The translations under genes were made by a program, and so were the position numbers. The notes under the pieces are model-generated. The model did not search any database, was not told the origin of the DNA, and saw only the letters and a program-made list of their open reading frames with translations. From JAGQKC01 sp965223675 (GTDB lineage Bacteria; Nitrospirota; Nitrospiria; Nitrospirales; UBA8639), in NCBI GenBank assembly GCA_965223675.1, contig OZ245013.1:2914001-2978000 (forward strand): 64,000 nucleotides of DNA. Direction: 5' to 3'. Below are positions 33,598 through 41,846 of the stretch, piece by piece (within the stretch, counting starts at the first letter, position 1; the number at the start of each line of letters is the position of its first letter).

Positions 33598-34493
33598 GTA
33601 CACCGTTTGAGATTGAGAGCTTCGAGGAGTACCTTACCACGGTTCGGAATGAACTGCCCGAAGGCAGAAAGTATTTTCGCGGACAGACCAAACTCATTAT
33701 AGATGGGTACGAGCTCAAACCTTCGATCGGACGGTACCATCACTTGTTCGACAAGTCCTTTCCAGAGCGCGACGAACTCGAGCGAGAGGTGCTCGACGTG
33801 TTCAAAAACCATTTGATCACGCATGTTCAGCACCTGCCACGCAACGACTGGGAAGCACTGGCTATTGCTCAACACCATGGCGTACCGACTCGGTTCATGG
33901 ATTGGACCACTAACCCACTGGTGGCATTGTATTTTGCGGTTCGGACCACAAAAACAGACGACAAGGACAAGCCAATGAACAGTGCTGTCTATGTGTTGAT
34001 TAGCGATCCGCCACGATACACCGACTTCCTTCGCAACCAGCAACCCACAGTGAGACCGGTAAAAGACTTGGCCACGGAGACACCTTCTGACGTTTCCGGT
34101 TACGAGGAGTTTGGCCTGGAAAATCCTGATTCTGAAAGCTATGGAAAGGAATTAGATGAATCAACGAATTCATCGATCGAGGAAGAGGAAAATGGTGTAT
34201 CCATTTCAGAGGTACCATCTCCCTTCGATATCAGCGAAAATGTCATTTATCACCCACCGCATGTCTCACCCCGGCTGCGAGCACAAGACAGCGTATTACT
34301 TGCTTGTCTTCAGCCATTTCAGACTCTGGAGGATCGAGACTGCCTGGAAATAATCATTCGCCATGATGCTCATGATGACATTCGCCGTCGCCTTGATCAG
34401 TACGGCGTATTTGATCGGCAACTTTTCCCGGACCTAGACGGCATTGCGAAATGGCTTCGATACCGGGTATTCGAGAGCAAAGGATCGCTATAA
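33594..34493 (+). CDS. FRG-domain protein inside the restriction operon
   Basis: This 299-residue protein begins with an FRG domain: YFRGQTKLIIDGYELKPSIG at about residues 23-42, containing the defining F-R-G motif, plus DWEALAIAQHHGVPTRFMDWT and NPLVALYFAV. FRG domains are small alpha/beta folds of unknown activity, often linked to phage defence and toxin loci. The middle region (about 165-205) is acidic and low-complexity, and the C-terminus (PRLRAQDSVLLACLQP) resumes a folded part. It overlaps hsdS by four bases and ends 13 bases before hsdR, so it is built into the type I operon. The role is inferred to be accessory. Confidence 0.85.
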   Translation: MSTPFEIESFEEYLTTVRNELPEGRKYFRGQTKLIIDGYELKPSIGRYHHLFDKSFPERDELEREVLDVFKNHLITHVQHLPRNDWEALAIAQHHGVPTRFMDWTTNPLVALYFAVRTTKTDDKDKPMNSAVYVLISDPPRYTDFLRNQQPTVRPVKDLATETPSDVSGYEEFGLENPDSESYGKELDESTNSSIEEEENGVSISEVPSPFDISENVIYHPPHVSPRLRAQDSVLLACLQPFQTLEDRDCLEIIIRHDAHDDIRRRLDQYGVFDRQLFPDLDGIAKWLRYRVFESKGSL

Positions 34494-34506
34494 GGACTTC
34501 TACGCG

Positions 34507-37500
34507 ATGAGCACTCAGACGAATGAACGCGCTTTCGAAGTCCATGTCGAAGAAATTCTGCTAAATCGTAGTGGCTGGAAGGCGGGCACCAATGCTGAAT
34601 GGGATGTTGAGCGCGCGCTCTACCCCCCGCGGGTTTGTGCTTTCATCGAGGCAACTCAGCCACAGCTCTGGGCTGACATGCGAACGTTGCATGGTGCCGG
34701 GCTCGAAAACCTCCTCATCACTACATTAGTCAAAGAGCTTCACAATAAGGGCACGCTCCACGTTTTACGCCATGGCTTTAAGTTTTATGGCAAGACCTTT
34801 GGGCTGGCTTACTTTAAGCCTGCGCACGAGCTTAATGACGAGGTGCTTGCACTCTACACACAGAACCAACTCACCATCACACGACAGGTCCTTTGTCATC
34901 CTGGCAAACACGATACCGTGGACTTGCTATTCTCGGTCAATGGATTGCCGGTTGCCACGTGTGAACTCAAGAACCCAGGCACAGGTCAGAATTGGCGGCA
35001 TGCCGTTCGACAATACCAAAAGGATCGCGATCCGCGCGCACCCCTCTTCGGCTTCAAAACTCGCGCCTTGGTGCATTTTGCTGCTGATCCAAACGAAATC
35101 CATATGGCGACTCGCTTGCGTGGGTTTGCCACAGTTTTCTTGCCCTTTAACCGAGGCAGTCACCCAGGAGAAGTTCAGTGTGGGGCAGGCAACCCGCAAC
35201 ATCCGTCTGGTTACCGTACAGGGTATTTCTGGGAAGAAGTTCTTCAACGCGACAGTTTCCTCGACATCCTCGGCCATTTTATTTTCGTGGAAACGAAGGA
35301 GGAAAAGGTTGACGATGGAAAAGGTGGTCAACGAAAAATTACCAAGGAATCCATCATTTTCCCCCGCTACCATCAACTCGATGCCGTCAGGAAGATTGTC
35401 ACGGCTGCTCGTGAAGAAGGACCTGGCCGGAACTATTTAATTCAACATTCGGCAGGGAGTGGAAAGACCAACAGTATTTCGTGGCTTTCACATCGCTTGG
35501 CGAGTTTGCATGATCAACACGATCACAAAGTATTCGATTGTGTTGTTGTCATCACTGACCGGCGGGTCCTCGATCGACAGCTTCAAGATGCGATTTACCA
35601 GATCGAGCATGCTCAAGGGGTGGTCAAGGCCATTGATCAGGACAGCAAACAACTTGCTGAGGCTTTAATCGATGGTACCAAGATCGTGATCACCACCCTA
35701 CAAAAGTTTCCCTTTGTCTTGCGTGGCTTGCTGCATGTTGCCGGGGCCGAGACACAGGAAACAGCCACAGTGGAAGAAAAAGCACAGGCAAGAACATGGG
35801 AGATTGAAATCGCAAAGCGCCGTTATGCGGTAATCGTAGATGAAGCGCACTCCAGTCAGACTGGTGAAACGGCTCGTGAATTGAAAGCCATCTTAGGCGC
35901 GAAAGCTGATGACGATGCCGAAGGGGAAGCCGACTGGGAAGATCGTCTGAATCAGGTAATGGCATCGCGAGGGCAGCAGTCCAATCTAAGCTTCTTTGCC
36001 TTCACCGCAACTCCTAAAGGTAAAACGCTGGAACTTTTCGGGCGCGTTGGGAGTAGTGGAAAGCCTGAAGCCTTTCACCTCTATAGTATGCGGCAGGCGA
36101 TTGAGGAAGGCTTTATTCTTGACGTGCTTAGTAACTACACAACCTACACGACTTACTATAGGTTACTAAAGGCAGCTGAGGATGATCCAACCCTTCCCAA
36201 GAAAAAAGGGGCGCGTGCGTTAGCTAAGTTTATGAGTTTGCATCCACATAACATTGAGCAAAAGACGGAAATTATGGTTGAACAGTTCCGTCGGAGTGTG
36301 AAACACCGCCTTGGCGGACAGGCAAAGGCCATGCTCGTGACGTCGTCACGCCTTCATGCTGTGCGTTATAAACTGGCTTTCGAGTCGTATATTGCTGAGA
36401 ATGGGTATACCGACATCCGTCCCCTTGTGGCATTTAGTGGGACAGTCAAGGATCCTGAGACTAAGAAGCAATACACGGAACCTAGCATGAATTTGGATTG
36501 CATCACCGGTAAGCCTATCAGTGAGACAGCTCTGCCCGACCGATTTGGTTCGCCTGACTATCAAGTCCTACTAGTGGCGAATAAGTATCAGACAGGTTTT
36601 GACCAACCGTTGCTCCATACGATGTATGTCGATAAACGGCTTGATGGTGTACAGGCTGTACAAACTCTCTCTCGATTAAATCGCATGGCTCCTGGCAAGG
36701 ATGCCCCCTTTGTCTTGGACTTTGTGAATGATGCCGTCAATATTTATCGCGCATTTAAACCTTATTACGATAAGACTGAGCTTGCTGAGGTATCGGATCC
36801 ATCAAAGCTCGAGACAATGAAGCACGAGCTTGATCAGGTACAAGTGTATCATCAAAGTGAAGTTGAGGCCTTTGCACAGGTCTTCTACAAACCGACCGAA
36901 CGACAAGGACCCGCCGATCATTCCCATATGCAGCGGCACCTGCAACCTGCCGTAGATCGGTTCAATGCCATTGCAGACGAAAGTCAACGACTCGAATTTC
37001 GTGCGAAGCTAGCTGACTACGTGCAAGTGTATTCATTTCTAAGCCAAATTATTCCATATACTGATCCTGATCTTGAGATGCTCTACAGTTTTGGCCGCTT
37101 GCTCCTTCCACATCTGCCAATCGATCGTGACACTACTGTTGTCAGAGTTGGTGACGAAGTGGCACTTCAGTACTATCGACTCGAACGTGTCTTCGCTGGT
37201 GCCATAGAGATGCGGGAAGGTGAAGCGCAGTATGTGAAGAGCCCTATCGATGTAGGGACTGGGAAGTCAAAGGATGAAAAAGCACCGTTGTCCGAAATCA
37301 TCCAGGTGCTTAATGAGCGATTTGGCACGCAATTCACAGAAGAAGACAGACTGTTCTTCCAACAAATTAAAGAAAAAGCCTGCAAGAGCGAACAGATTGT
37401 GCAAACAGCACGGGCCAACCCACTCGATAAGTTTGAGCTAGGAATTCGCAAACTAATTGAAGAACTTATGATTGAACGTATGGGTGAGAATGATAAGATC

Positions 37501-37599
37501 GTGACACGTTACATGGCTGATCAGGATTTCCAGAGTGCCGCATTCCCGATCCTTGCACGTGAGATCTTCAATGCAATCAATAAACAAGAGACGTCATGA
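34507..37599 (+). CDS. hsdR: Type I restriction endonuclease, HsdR subunit
   Basis: This 1030-residue motor-nuclease subunit has an N-terminal PD-(D/E)xK-type nuclease (about residues 100-200, with D139 and E153-L-K155 in ATCELKNPG). A superfamily 2 translocase follows, with Walker A AGSGKTNS at 316-323 and the DEAH box (VDEAHSS) at 445-448. FFAFTATPKGKTLELFG and later motor motifs (YQTGFDQPLLHTMYVDK, VQTLSRLNR) are present. The C-terminus is helical and contacts HsdM. ATG at 34507 (MSTQTNERAFE) is used instead of the longer frame from 34444, which overlaps the FRG gene by 50 bases. HsdR translocates DNA and cuts unmodified sites. Confidence 0.94.
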   Translation: MSTQTNERAFEVHVEEILLNRSGWKAGTNAEWDVERALYPPRVCAFIEATQPQLWADMRTLHGAGLENLLITTLVKELHNKGTLHVLRHGFKFYGKTFGLAYFKPAHELNDEVLALYTQNQLTITRQVLCHPGKHDTVDLLFSVNGLPVATCELKNPGTGQNWRHAVRQYQKDRDPRAPLFGFKTRALVHFAADPNEIHMATRLRGFATVFLPFNRGSHPGEVQCGAGNPQHPSGYRTGYFWEEVLQRDSFLDILGHFIFVETKEEKVDDGKGGQRKITKESIIFPRYHQLDAVRKIVTAAREEGPGRNYLIQHSAGSGKTNSISWLSHRLASLHDQHDHKVFDCVVVITDRRVLDRQLQDAIYQIEHAQGVVKAIDQDSKQLAEALIDGTKIVITTLQKFPFVLRGLLHVAGAETQETATVEEKAQARTWEIEIAKRRYAVIVDEAHSSQTGETARELKAILGAKADDDAEGEADWEDRLNQVMASRGQQSNLSFFAFTATPKGKTLELFGRVGSSGKPEAFHLYSMRQAIEEGFILDVLSNYTTYTTYYRLLKAAEDDPTLPKKKGARALAKFMSLHPHNIEQKTEIMVEQFRRSVKHRLGGQAKAMLVTSSRLHAVRYKLAFESYIAENGYTDIRPLVAFSGTVKDPETKKQYTEPSMNLDCITGKPISETALPDRFGSPDYQVLLVANKYQTGFDQPLLHTMYVDKRLDGVQAVQTLSRLNRMAPGKDAPFVLDFVNDAVNIYRAFKPYYDKTELAEVSDPSKLETMKHELDQVQVYHQSEVEAFAQVFYKPTERQGPADHSHMQRHLQPAVDRFNAIADESQRLEFRAKLADYVQVYSFLSQIIPYTDPDLEMLYSFGRLLLPHLPIDRDTTVVRVGDEVALQYYRLERVFAGAIEMREGEAQYVKSPIDVGTGKSKDEKAPLSEIIQVLNERFGTQFTEEDRLFFQQIKEKACKSEQIVQTARANPLDKFELGIRKLIEELMIERMGENDKIVTRYMADQDFQSAAFPILAREIFNAINKQETS

Positions 37600-37807
37600 T
37601 CTTCGTCCTATATACCTCATTCTATTTCTGAAAACGATTACCTAACCCTGCTGCTGATTAGCCCACTGAGTCAAATAAAAGAGGAGATCTCCTAATGCCC
37701 TCTTAACCCATGTGGATGGTTCGTGTCGAGAGAGGCGCGCATGCAGCGTCTGAGTTTCGAGACAAAGCTGTGGTCGGGATTTGCTGGGCATCACGACAGG
37801 ACGGCGG

Positions 37808-37996
37808 ATGGATGAAACCGAGGCTTGGGTTTTAGAAAAAACATTGGATGTCTTGGAGAGTCAATTCGATGAGACTCTCTATAGTAACTGTTCTTCGGCG
37901 ACCTTTGAAACAATGTTTATTCAGTTGACGGATGAGTGCTTGATCTGGATAGGGAAAATTGTAAAAAAGCCTTTAGATAGTTTGAGAATACAATGA
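37808..37996 (+). CDS. Small hypothetical protein, 62 aa
   Basis: This acidic helical protein begins MDETEAWVLEKTLDVLESQF and ends KPLDSLRIQ. Its stop overlaps the next gene's ATG by four bases, and GGACGGCGG lies just upstream of the start, so it is probably the first gene of a three-gene run with DUF4258 and DUF2283 genes. No family is recognised. A palindrome AGGAGATCTCCT lies upstream in the noncoding part after hsdR and could be a regulatory or fold-back element. Confidence 0.5.
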   Translation: MDETEAWVLEKTLDVLESQFDETLYSNCSSATFETMFIQLTDECLIWIGKIVKKPLDSLRIQ

Positions 37997-38277
37997 AGCC
38001 TGAGCCAATTACAGAGTATGTCATCACTGCCCATGCACAATGGGAACTGACTCGTCGTGCCTTGAGTGAGCATACTATTCGTGCGATACTGGCAGCACCG
38101 GAACAGGCCATTGAAGTCCGGCCTGGACGATTCGTCCTACAATCAAGGGTTTCGTTGGGACAACCACCAAGATTGTTCCTTGTGAGGGTCTTCGTTGACG
38201 TCGATCGATCACCCTCAGAGGTCGTCACAGCCTATGCTACAAGCAAGATCGCCAAATACTGGAAGGAGAAGATATGA
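37993..38277 (+). CDS. DUF4258-like small protein
   Basis: This 94-residue protein resembles DUF4258 members: an H-x-x-x-E/R start (YVITAHAQWELTRRALSEHT), IRAILAAPEQAIEVRPGRFV, and a C-terminal strand with RVFVDVDRSPSEVVTAYATS. DUF4258 is related in fold to small RelE/BECR-like toxins, and its genes are frequently paired with DUF2283 genes in mobile regions. The next gene here is DUF2283 and overlaps by four bases, which fits that pattern. Catalysis has not been shown for the family as far as I know. Confidence 0.75.
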   Translation: MKPEPITEYVITAHAQWELTRRALSEHTIRAILAAPEQAIEVRPGRFVLQSRVSLGQPPRLFLVRVFVDVDRSPSEVVTAYATSKIAKYWKEKI

Positions 38278-38474
38278 AAGTCTCATACGATGAAAAGACC
38301 GACACACTGAGCGTGATTTTGCAAGATAACACGCCGATTGCTGAAAGTGACGAGGACAAACCGGGAGTCGTCCTGGACTATGATGCCAAGGGCAATCTCG
38401 TTTCGCTGGAAATCCTCGATGCATCAAACCGGGTAACTGAAGCCCGGAAAGTGGACTTTCAAATGACAGGGTAG
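38274..38474 (+). CDS. DUF2283-domain protein, first copy
   Basis: This 66-residue protein has the DUF2283 hallmarks MKVSYDEKTDTLSVILQDNT, then DEDKPGVVLDYDAKGNLVSLEILDAS. The family forms a small beta-rich fold and often accompanies DUF4258 genes. It overlaps the upstream gene (ATGA) and ends the three-gene run. A second DUF2283 protein is encoded at 39298. The two share the Y/D..G.L..LEIL-type pattern but are different in sequence, so they are separate acquisitions rather than a fresh duplication. Confidence 0.85.
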   Translation: MKVSYDEKTDTLSVILQDNTPIAESDEDKPGVVLDYDAKGNLVSLEILDASNRVTEARKVDFQMTG

Positions 38475-38622
38475 GATTGCCGCTCATCTTTCTCCTTAAC
38501 CAACTCTCACAATTTTGTAAGCTTTCTCATCGTTATACGAGTCAGCCACCAAGATTTGTCAACGTCGTCTGAAGGACTATGATCGTCTTATCCCCGACTA
38601 GCACGAAAAGAAACATTCCTCA

Positions 38623-38964
38623 ATGAAAAAAAGCAAACGGGAAAAACTCGAAGCCGCGGGATGGGCCGTTGGATCAGCCCAAGAGTTCTTGGGTTTGTCC
38701 GATGCGGACGCAGCTCTGATCGAATTGAAGTTAGCCTTAAGTCGCAGCTTGCGGGATCGCCGTCAACGGAGGGGGCTATCGCAAGTCGAGTTAGCTAAAC
38801 GACTTCGTTCCAGTCAATCTCGGGAGGCTAAGATGGAGGCGGGCGATCCTTCCGTATCGATGGACCTTCTGGTTAGCTCCCTTCTTGTGCTGGGTGCGAA
38901 GCCCGCTGATCTCGCCCGCACGATAAAAAGTGGGGATGACAAGGGTGACCATGCAGCTGCGTAA
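38623..38964 (+). CDS. XRE-family helix-turn-helix protein
   Basis: This 113-residue protein has a helical N-terminus (SAQEFLGLSDADAALIELKL) and an XRE helix-turn-helix at about residues 38-90: LRDRRQRRGLSQVELAKRLRSSQSREAKMEAGDPSVSMDLLV. Q-V-E-L and S-S-Q-S-R mark the recognition helix. Such single XRE proteins are typical antitoxins or transcription regulators. No adjacent toxin overlaps it. The N-terminal region with SDADAALIELKLAL resembles antitoxins of the HigA-like ADPRIBOSYL-independent type, a comparison I regard as loose. Confidence 0.75.
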   Translation: MKKSKREKLEAAGWAVGSAQEFLGLSDADAALIELKLALSRSLRDRRQRRGLSQVELAKRLRSSQSREAKMEAGDPSVSMDLLVSSLLVLGAKPADLARTIKSGDDKGDHAAA

Positions 38965-38998
38965 TACACCTTGACACGCGAGTTTCGAAGCCATGACT

Positions 38999-39229
38999 AT
39001 GATCAAAGAACATGAGCGAATTGTATTAGCCATTGACTTTCCTTCCGAAAGCCTAGTGGCTGGAGACGTCGGGACGGTGATTCATGTCTATCATGACGGT
39101 GAGGCTTACGAGGTGGAATTCATCACTCTGGATGGGAAAACCGCTGCAGTTGTAACCTTGGAAGCTGCTCACGTACGTCCTGTGGGCAAACGGGAGATCA
39201 CTCATGCTCGCGAGCTGGCATCGCGATAA
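38999..39229 (+). CDS. DUF4926-domain protein
   Basis: This 76-residue protein begins MIKEHERIVLAIDFPSESLV and continues AGDVGTVIHVYHDGEAYEVE, ending near ITHARELASR. This matches DUF4926, a short SH3-like beta fold common in gene clusters of TA type. The ATG at 38999 is preferred to 38993, as MIKEHER is the usual start. It is followed by a DUF2283 gene 68 bases on. Function unknown. Confidence 0.8.
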   Translation: MIKEHERIVLAIDFPSESLVAGDVGTVIHVYHDGEAYEVEFITLDGKTAAVVTLEAAHVRPVGKREITHARELASR

Positions 39230-39297
39230 TCACACTCTGTAGACGTATGCGTCGTCACGGCCGACCTAACCGACCAACTAAAAGCAGGAGAGATCGT

Positions 39298-39510
39298 ATG
39301 GCCGAAAAAGTAAAAGTGTGGTTTGATCCTCAAGGGGACTATTTAGAAGTCCAGTTCAAAGATGCTCCCGGCTTTATGCGTCCAACTGCCCACGATGCCG
39401 TTATGGAACGTGTCGATAAGCAAGGCCATGTGCTTGGGTTTAGTGTACAGGGCGTCAGTCGTTTTCGAAAAGATCATCCGCTGGAAGCAGAGCTTGTTGC
39501 CTGCGAATAA
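39298..39510 (+). CDS. DUF2283-domain protein, second copy
   Basis: This 70-residue protein begins MAEKVKVWFDPQGDYLEVQF and contains ERVDKQGHVLGFSVQGVSRF, the DUF2283 pattern, ending LEAELVACE. An AGGAGA site precedes the ATG at 39298. The frame extends upstream to 39247 but without a ribosome site. It follows DUF4926. The pair may be one transcript, though no overlap exists. Confidence 0.8.
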   Translation: MAEKVKVWFDPQGDYLEVQFKDAPGFMRPTAHDAVMERVDKQGHVLGFSVQGVSRFRKDHPLEAELVACE

Positions 39511-39533
39511 CGACTACCCTCCTCTTTACAACA

Positions 39534-39560
39534 GGAATAAGGGATAGATTTATTTTTTGG
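39534..39560 (+). repeat. AGATTTATTTT repeat, left copy
   Basis: GGAATAAGGGATAGATTTAT then TTTTTGG. A near copy, GGAAAAGGGGACAGATTTAT then TTTCCAG, lies at 40577-40602, about 1 kb away in the same direction. GGGGACAGATTTATTTTCC is a sequence I recall from short repeats near REP-associated transposase genes in many bacteria. No such gene is present here. Confidence 0.5.
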
Positions 39561-39570
39561 AGAATCGACC

Positions 39571-39750
39571 ATGGCCTGCAATGATCTCACCGACGCGATT
39601 ACCGACCACTACGAGAAGATGGATCCCGAAGCCAGAGCCTTGCTCCCACTCACCCGCATTTATTGGCCAAACCTAGAGGAAAGGGACTCCAGAAAGCCTT
39701 TTAGAGAAAAGTCTACGCGGAAATTACTACTTATTATTTTGGGATTTTAG
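39571..39750 (+). CDS. Short ORF, possible truncated gene (59 aa), with a damaged paralogue at 42111
   Basis: The frame reads MACNDLTDAITDHYEKMDPE, then ARALLPLTRIYWPNLEERD, and a lysine-rich tail that looks unlike the first part. A related sequence at 42111-42213 has the same core, LTNAITDY-stop-EIMDFETRALLPLTRVYWPN, with an in-frame stop. Similarity between the two ends soon after WPN-x-x-E, so both may be remnants of a longer common ancestor. AGAATCGACC before the ATG is not a strong ribosome site. No domain family is recognised. Confidence 0.45.
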   Translation: MACNDLTDAITDHYEKMDPEARALLPLTRIYWPNLEERDSRKPFREKSTRKLLLIILGF

Positions 39751-39840
39751 AAGTTAGTTTTAAATCAGGACGAATGTTACATCTTGTCCTTACCTTATGG
39801 CATCCACAAAATCCTGCTACATCAATATCCCTCATTTCAG

Positions 39841-39870
39841 TTGACAGATGTTGTCAAATATGACAACATC
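39841..39870 (+). promoter_or_regulatory. Probable promoter/operator of the RelE-XRE pair
   Basis: TTGACA at 39841-39846 is followed by a perfect inverted repeat: GATGTTGTCA (39847-39856), AATA, TGACAACATC (39861-39870). The toxin ATG lies nine bases after it at 39879 and has no ribosome site before it. A palindrome overlapping the promoter of a toxin-antitoxin operon is the expected XRE antitoxin target. Confidence 0.6.
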
Positions 39871-39878
39871 TAGTAATA

Positions 39879-40214
39879 ATGAGGAGGGTCTACTGGATCA
39901 AGGCGGCTGACAAGGACTTCAGAAAGTTTCCGAAAGTTGTTCAAGAAACCATGCATGACGCTCTAGCGATTGCGGCAGAAGGGGAAAAAGCCGATATAGC
40001 CAAACCCATGAAAGGGTTAGGATCAGGCATCTTTGAAATTGCCCTGCCCTATCAAACAAACGCGTATCGGGCCATTTATGCCATCCAACTTGAAGAGGAC
40101 ATTTGGGTCATTCATGCTTTTCAAAAGAAATCGAAAACCGGCATCAAAACACCAAAGCAGGATATTGATCTCGTAAAGGAACGGCTCAAGCGATTGAAGG
40201 AGTTAGTGAAATGA
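39879..40214 (+). CDS. RelE/HigB-like toxin, phage-derived Gp49-like family
   Basis: This 111-residue protein fits the Gp49-like (DUF891) toxins: YWIKAADKDFRKFPKVVQET, AKPMKGLGSGIFEIALPYQTNAYRAIYAI, and VIHAFQKKSKTGIKTPKQDIDLVKERL. The FEI...YR..Y and HAFQKKS..TP motifs are diagnostic of this HigB-like clade of RelE fold toxins. Its stop overlaps the XRE gene by four bases, toxin first. The start is the first ATG after an in-frame stop. There is no Shine-Dalgarno before it, so the mRNA may be leaderless or use weak initiation. Confidence 0.88.
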   Translation: MRRVYWIKAADKDFRKFPKVVQETMHDALAIAAEGEKADIAKPMKGLGSGIFEIALPYQTNAYRAIYAIQLEEDIWVIHAFQKKSKTGIKTPKQDIDLVKERLKRLKELVK

Positions 40215-40555
40215 AACAGAAAGAAGAAAAACTAGAAGTCATACGTGGTAGTGGAAACGTCTATAAGGATTTTAATTATCCCGATGCAGAAGTTCGTCAC
40301 TTAAAAGCGAAAGTCGCTGCCGAAATCATTGGCACTCTCGACCACCGACAATGGTCTGTGAGGCAGGCTGCAAAAGAAACCGGGTTCCAAGCTGCTGATT
40401 TCTCACGTGTACGAAATGCTGACTTAAAACGCTTTACTCTTGATCGGCTCGTAAGGATGCTTGAAAGCCTCAAGCCAACAGTTCGGCTTGACATTGTGCC
40501 CATTACTCGGCGTTCCCGTCGAAGAACACACATTGAAACTCACGTTTCGGTATAA
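40211..40555 (+). CDS. XRE-family antitoxin partner
   Basis: This 114-residue protein has an N-terminal toxin-binding stretch and an XRE helix-turn-helix at about residues 30-90: DAEVRHLKAKVAAEIIGTLD, SVRQAAKETGFQAADFSRVR and FTLDRLVRMLESL. Antitoxins of this HigA-2 type carry exactly this DLR/DRLVRMLE end. The basic tail (ITRRSRRRTHIETHVSV) is a possible extra DNA contact. It overlaps the toxin gene by four bases, and a perfect palindrome upstream of the pair is its likely operator. Confidence 0.87.
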   Translation: MKQKEEKLEVIRGSGNVYKDFNYPDAEVRHLKAKVAAEIIGTLDHRQWSVRQAAKETGFQAADFSRVRNADLKRFTLDRLVRMLESLKPTVRLDIVPITRRSRRRTHIETHVSV

Positions 40556-40574
40556 GCGTTTTGTCTATCTAGGC

Positions 40575-40602
40575 AATGGAAAAGGGGACAGATTTATTTT
40601 CC
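40575..40602 (+). repeat. AGATTTATTTT repeat, right copy
   Basis: AATGGAAAAGGGGACAGATT then TATTTTCC. It flanks the RelE-XRE pair together with the copy at 39534-39560 as a short direct repeat, differing by a few bases. Confidence 0.5.
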
Positions 40603-40676
40603 AGCACAGACAGGAGATACTCGGAATTCTTTTCATCATGATAGTTATGAGATAACCCATACAGATCTTCGGTAAA

Positions 40677-41846
40677 TCATGTTGCGACTTCTCTCATCAT
40701 GTCATGTAACGACATCGCCCGAATCCCTTTCTCAATAGAAAAGCTATCTTGCCCGCCATACACGACAAATCTTTTGGAAGGTTTAATATCTTCGCAAGCC
40801 ATGTGAAATCCTTTTCTCAGACCGGGGACCGAGTTTCGTTTAATCTCAATCGCCCATCGTTCTTTCGGAGACATTTCGAGCACTAAATCAATCTCCGCTC
40901 CTCCCGCGGACCGATAAAAATAGGGCTGCACACGGGATCCGGCGACAGACAAAATATTTTCAATCACAAACCCTTCCCAACTCCCGCCCACCACGGGATG
41001 CCCCAGTAAATCATTAAACTTGGTAATACGTAAAAGCGCATGGGTTAATCCGGAATCCCGCACATAAATTTTAGGAGACCGCACGAGCCGTTTGTTCAAA
41101 TTAAAGATCCACGGCTTGAGTCGCCGAATCAGTAACAGATCCACCAGCAAGTCTAGATAGCGCCCCACCGTCACTCCGGACACCTCCAGATTTCGCGCCA
41201 AGGCAGCCGCATTTAACAGATTCCCTTGATTATGGGCCAGCATCGTCCAAAAGCGGGAAAGCGTTTCAGCAGGAATACGTGGCCCCAATTGCGGAATATC
41301 CCTCTCTAAGTACGTTCGTATAAAATCCCACCGCCATTCAACACTTTGAGCATCCGATTTGGCTAAGAAACTCTCGGGAAACCCGCCTCGCACCCAAAGC
41401 CGGTGTAACCGATTGGCTTTTGTTCCCTTAATCTCCTGAAGGTCTAGCGGATAGAGTTCAAGATAGGCAATTCGCCCAGCAAGAGACTCACTGGATTGCT
41501 GCGACAAATCCAGCGACGCCGACCCGAGGAACAGGAATTGCCCAGCCTTTTTGCCGCGCCGGCGCTCTTTATCGATAATCCCACGAAGAGGTGTAAACAC
41601 TTCGGGAAGACGTTGCACCTCATCAAGAATGATCAGCTGATCACGATTGGCTGCATGAAACGCAGCGATATCCCTCACTTTTTGCAGATCAAGCGGATCT
41701 TCAAGGTCAAGATACACACAAGGAAGACTTTTAGTGAGTGAATGCGCTAGCGTCGTTTTTCCAACCTGGCGAGGGCCCATCAGTGCGACAGAGGGGCTGC
41801 GTTGTAGGGCTTCTCGGATTTTTGTTTCCAGTCTTCGCTTAATCAT
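40677..41846 (-). CDS. AAA ATPase with a DUF4143 C-terminal domain
   Basis: This 389-residue protein belongs to the ATPase_AAA_14/DUF4143 family. It has Walker A MGPRQVGKTTLAHSL at about residues 23-37, and the DLEDPLDLQKVRD block. Walker B/sensor regions are at QLIILDEVQRLPEVF and FLFLGSASLDLSQQS. Next is LYPLDLQEI, then the DUF4143 part from about 190 (RYLDLLVDLLLIRRLKPW, and GGAEIDLVLE, a PD-(D/E)xK-like segment). These stand-alone genes are common in mobile regions, with unknown role. GGPRQVGKT-type proteins are sometimes called nucleases by resemblance. It is convergent with the RelE-XRE pair. Confidence 0.9.
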   Translation of the reverse strand: MIKRRLETKIREALQRSPSVALMGPRQVGKTTLAHSLTKSLPCVYLDLEDPLDLQKVRDIAAFHAANRDQLIILDEVQRLPEVFTPLRGIIDKERRRGKKAGQFLFLGSASLDLSQQSSESLAGRIAYLELYPLDLQEIKGTKANRLHRLWVRGGFPESFLAKSDAQSVEWRWDFIRTYLERDIPQLGPRIPAETLSRFWTMLAHNQGNLLNAAALARNLEVSGVTVGRYLDLLVDLLLIRRLKPWIFNLNKRLVRSPKIYVRDSGLTHALLRITKFNDLLGHPVVGGSWEGFVIENILSVAGSRVQPYFYRSAGGAEIDLVLEMSPKERWAIEIKRNSVPGLRKGFHMACEDIKPSKRFVVYGGQDSFSIEKGIRAMSLHDMMREVAT

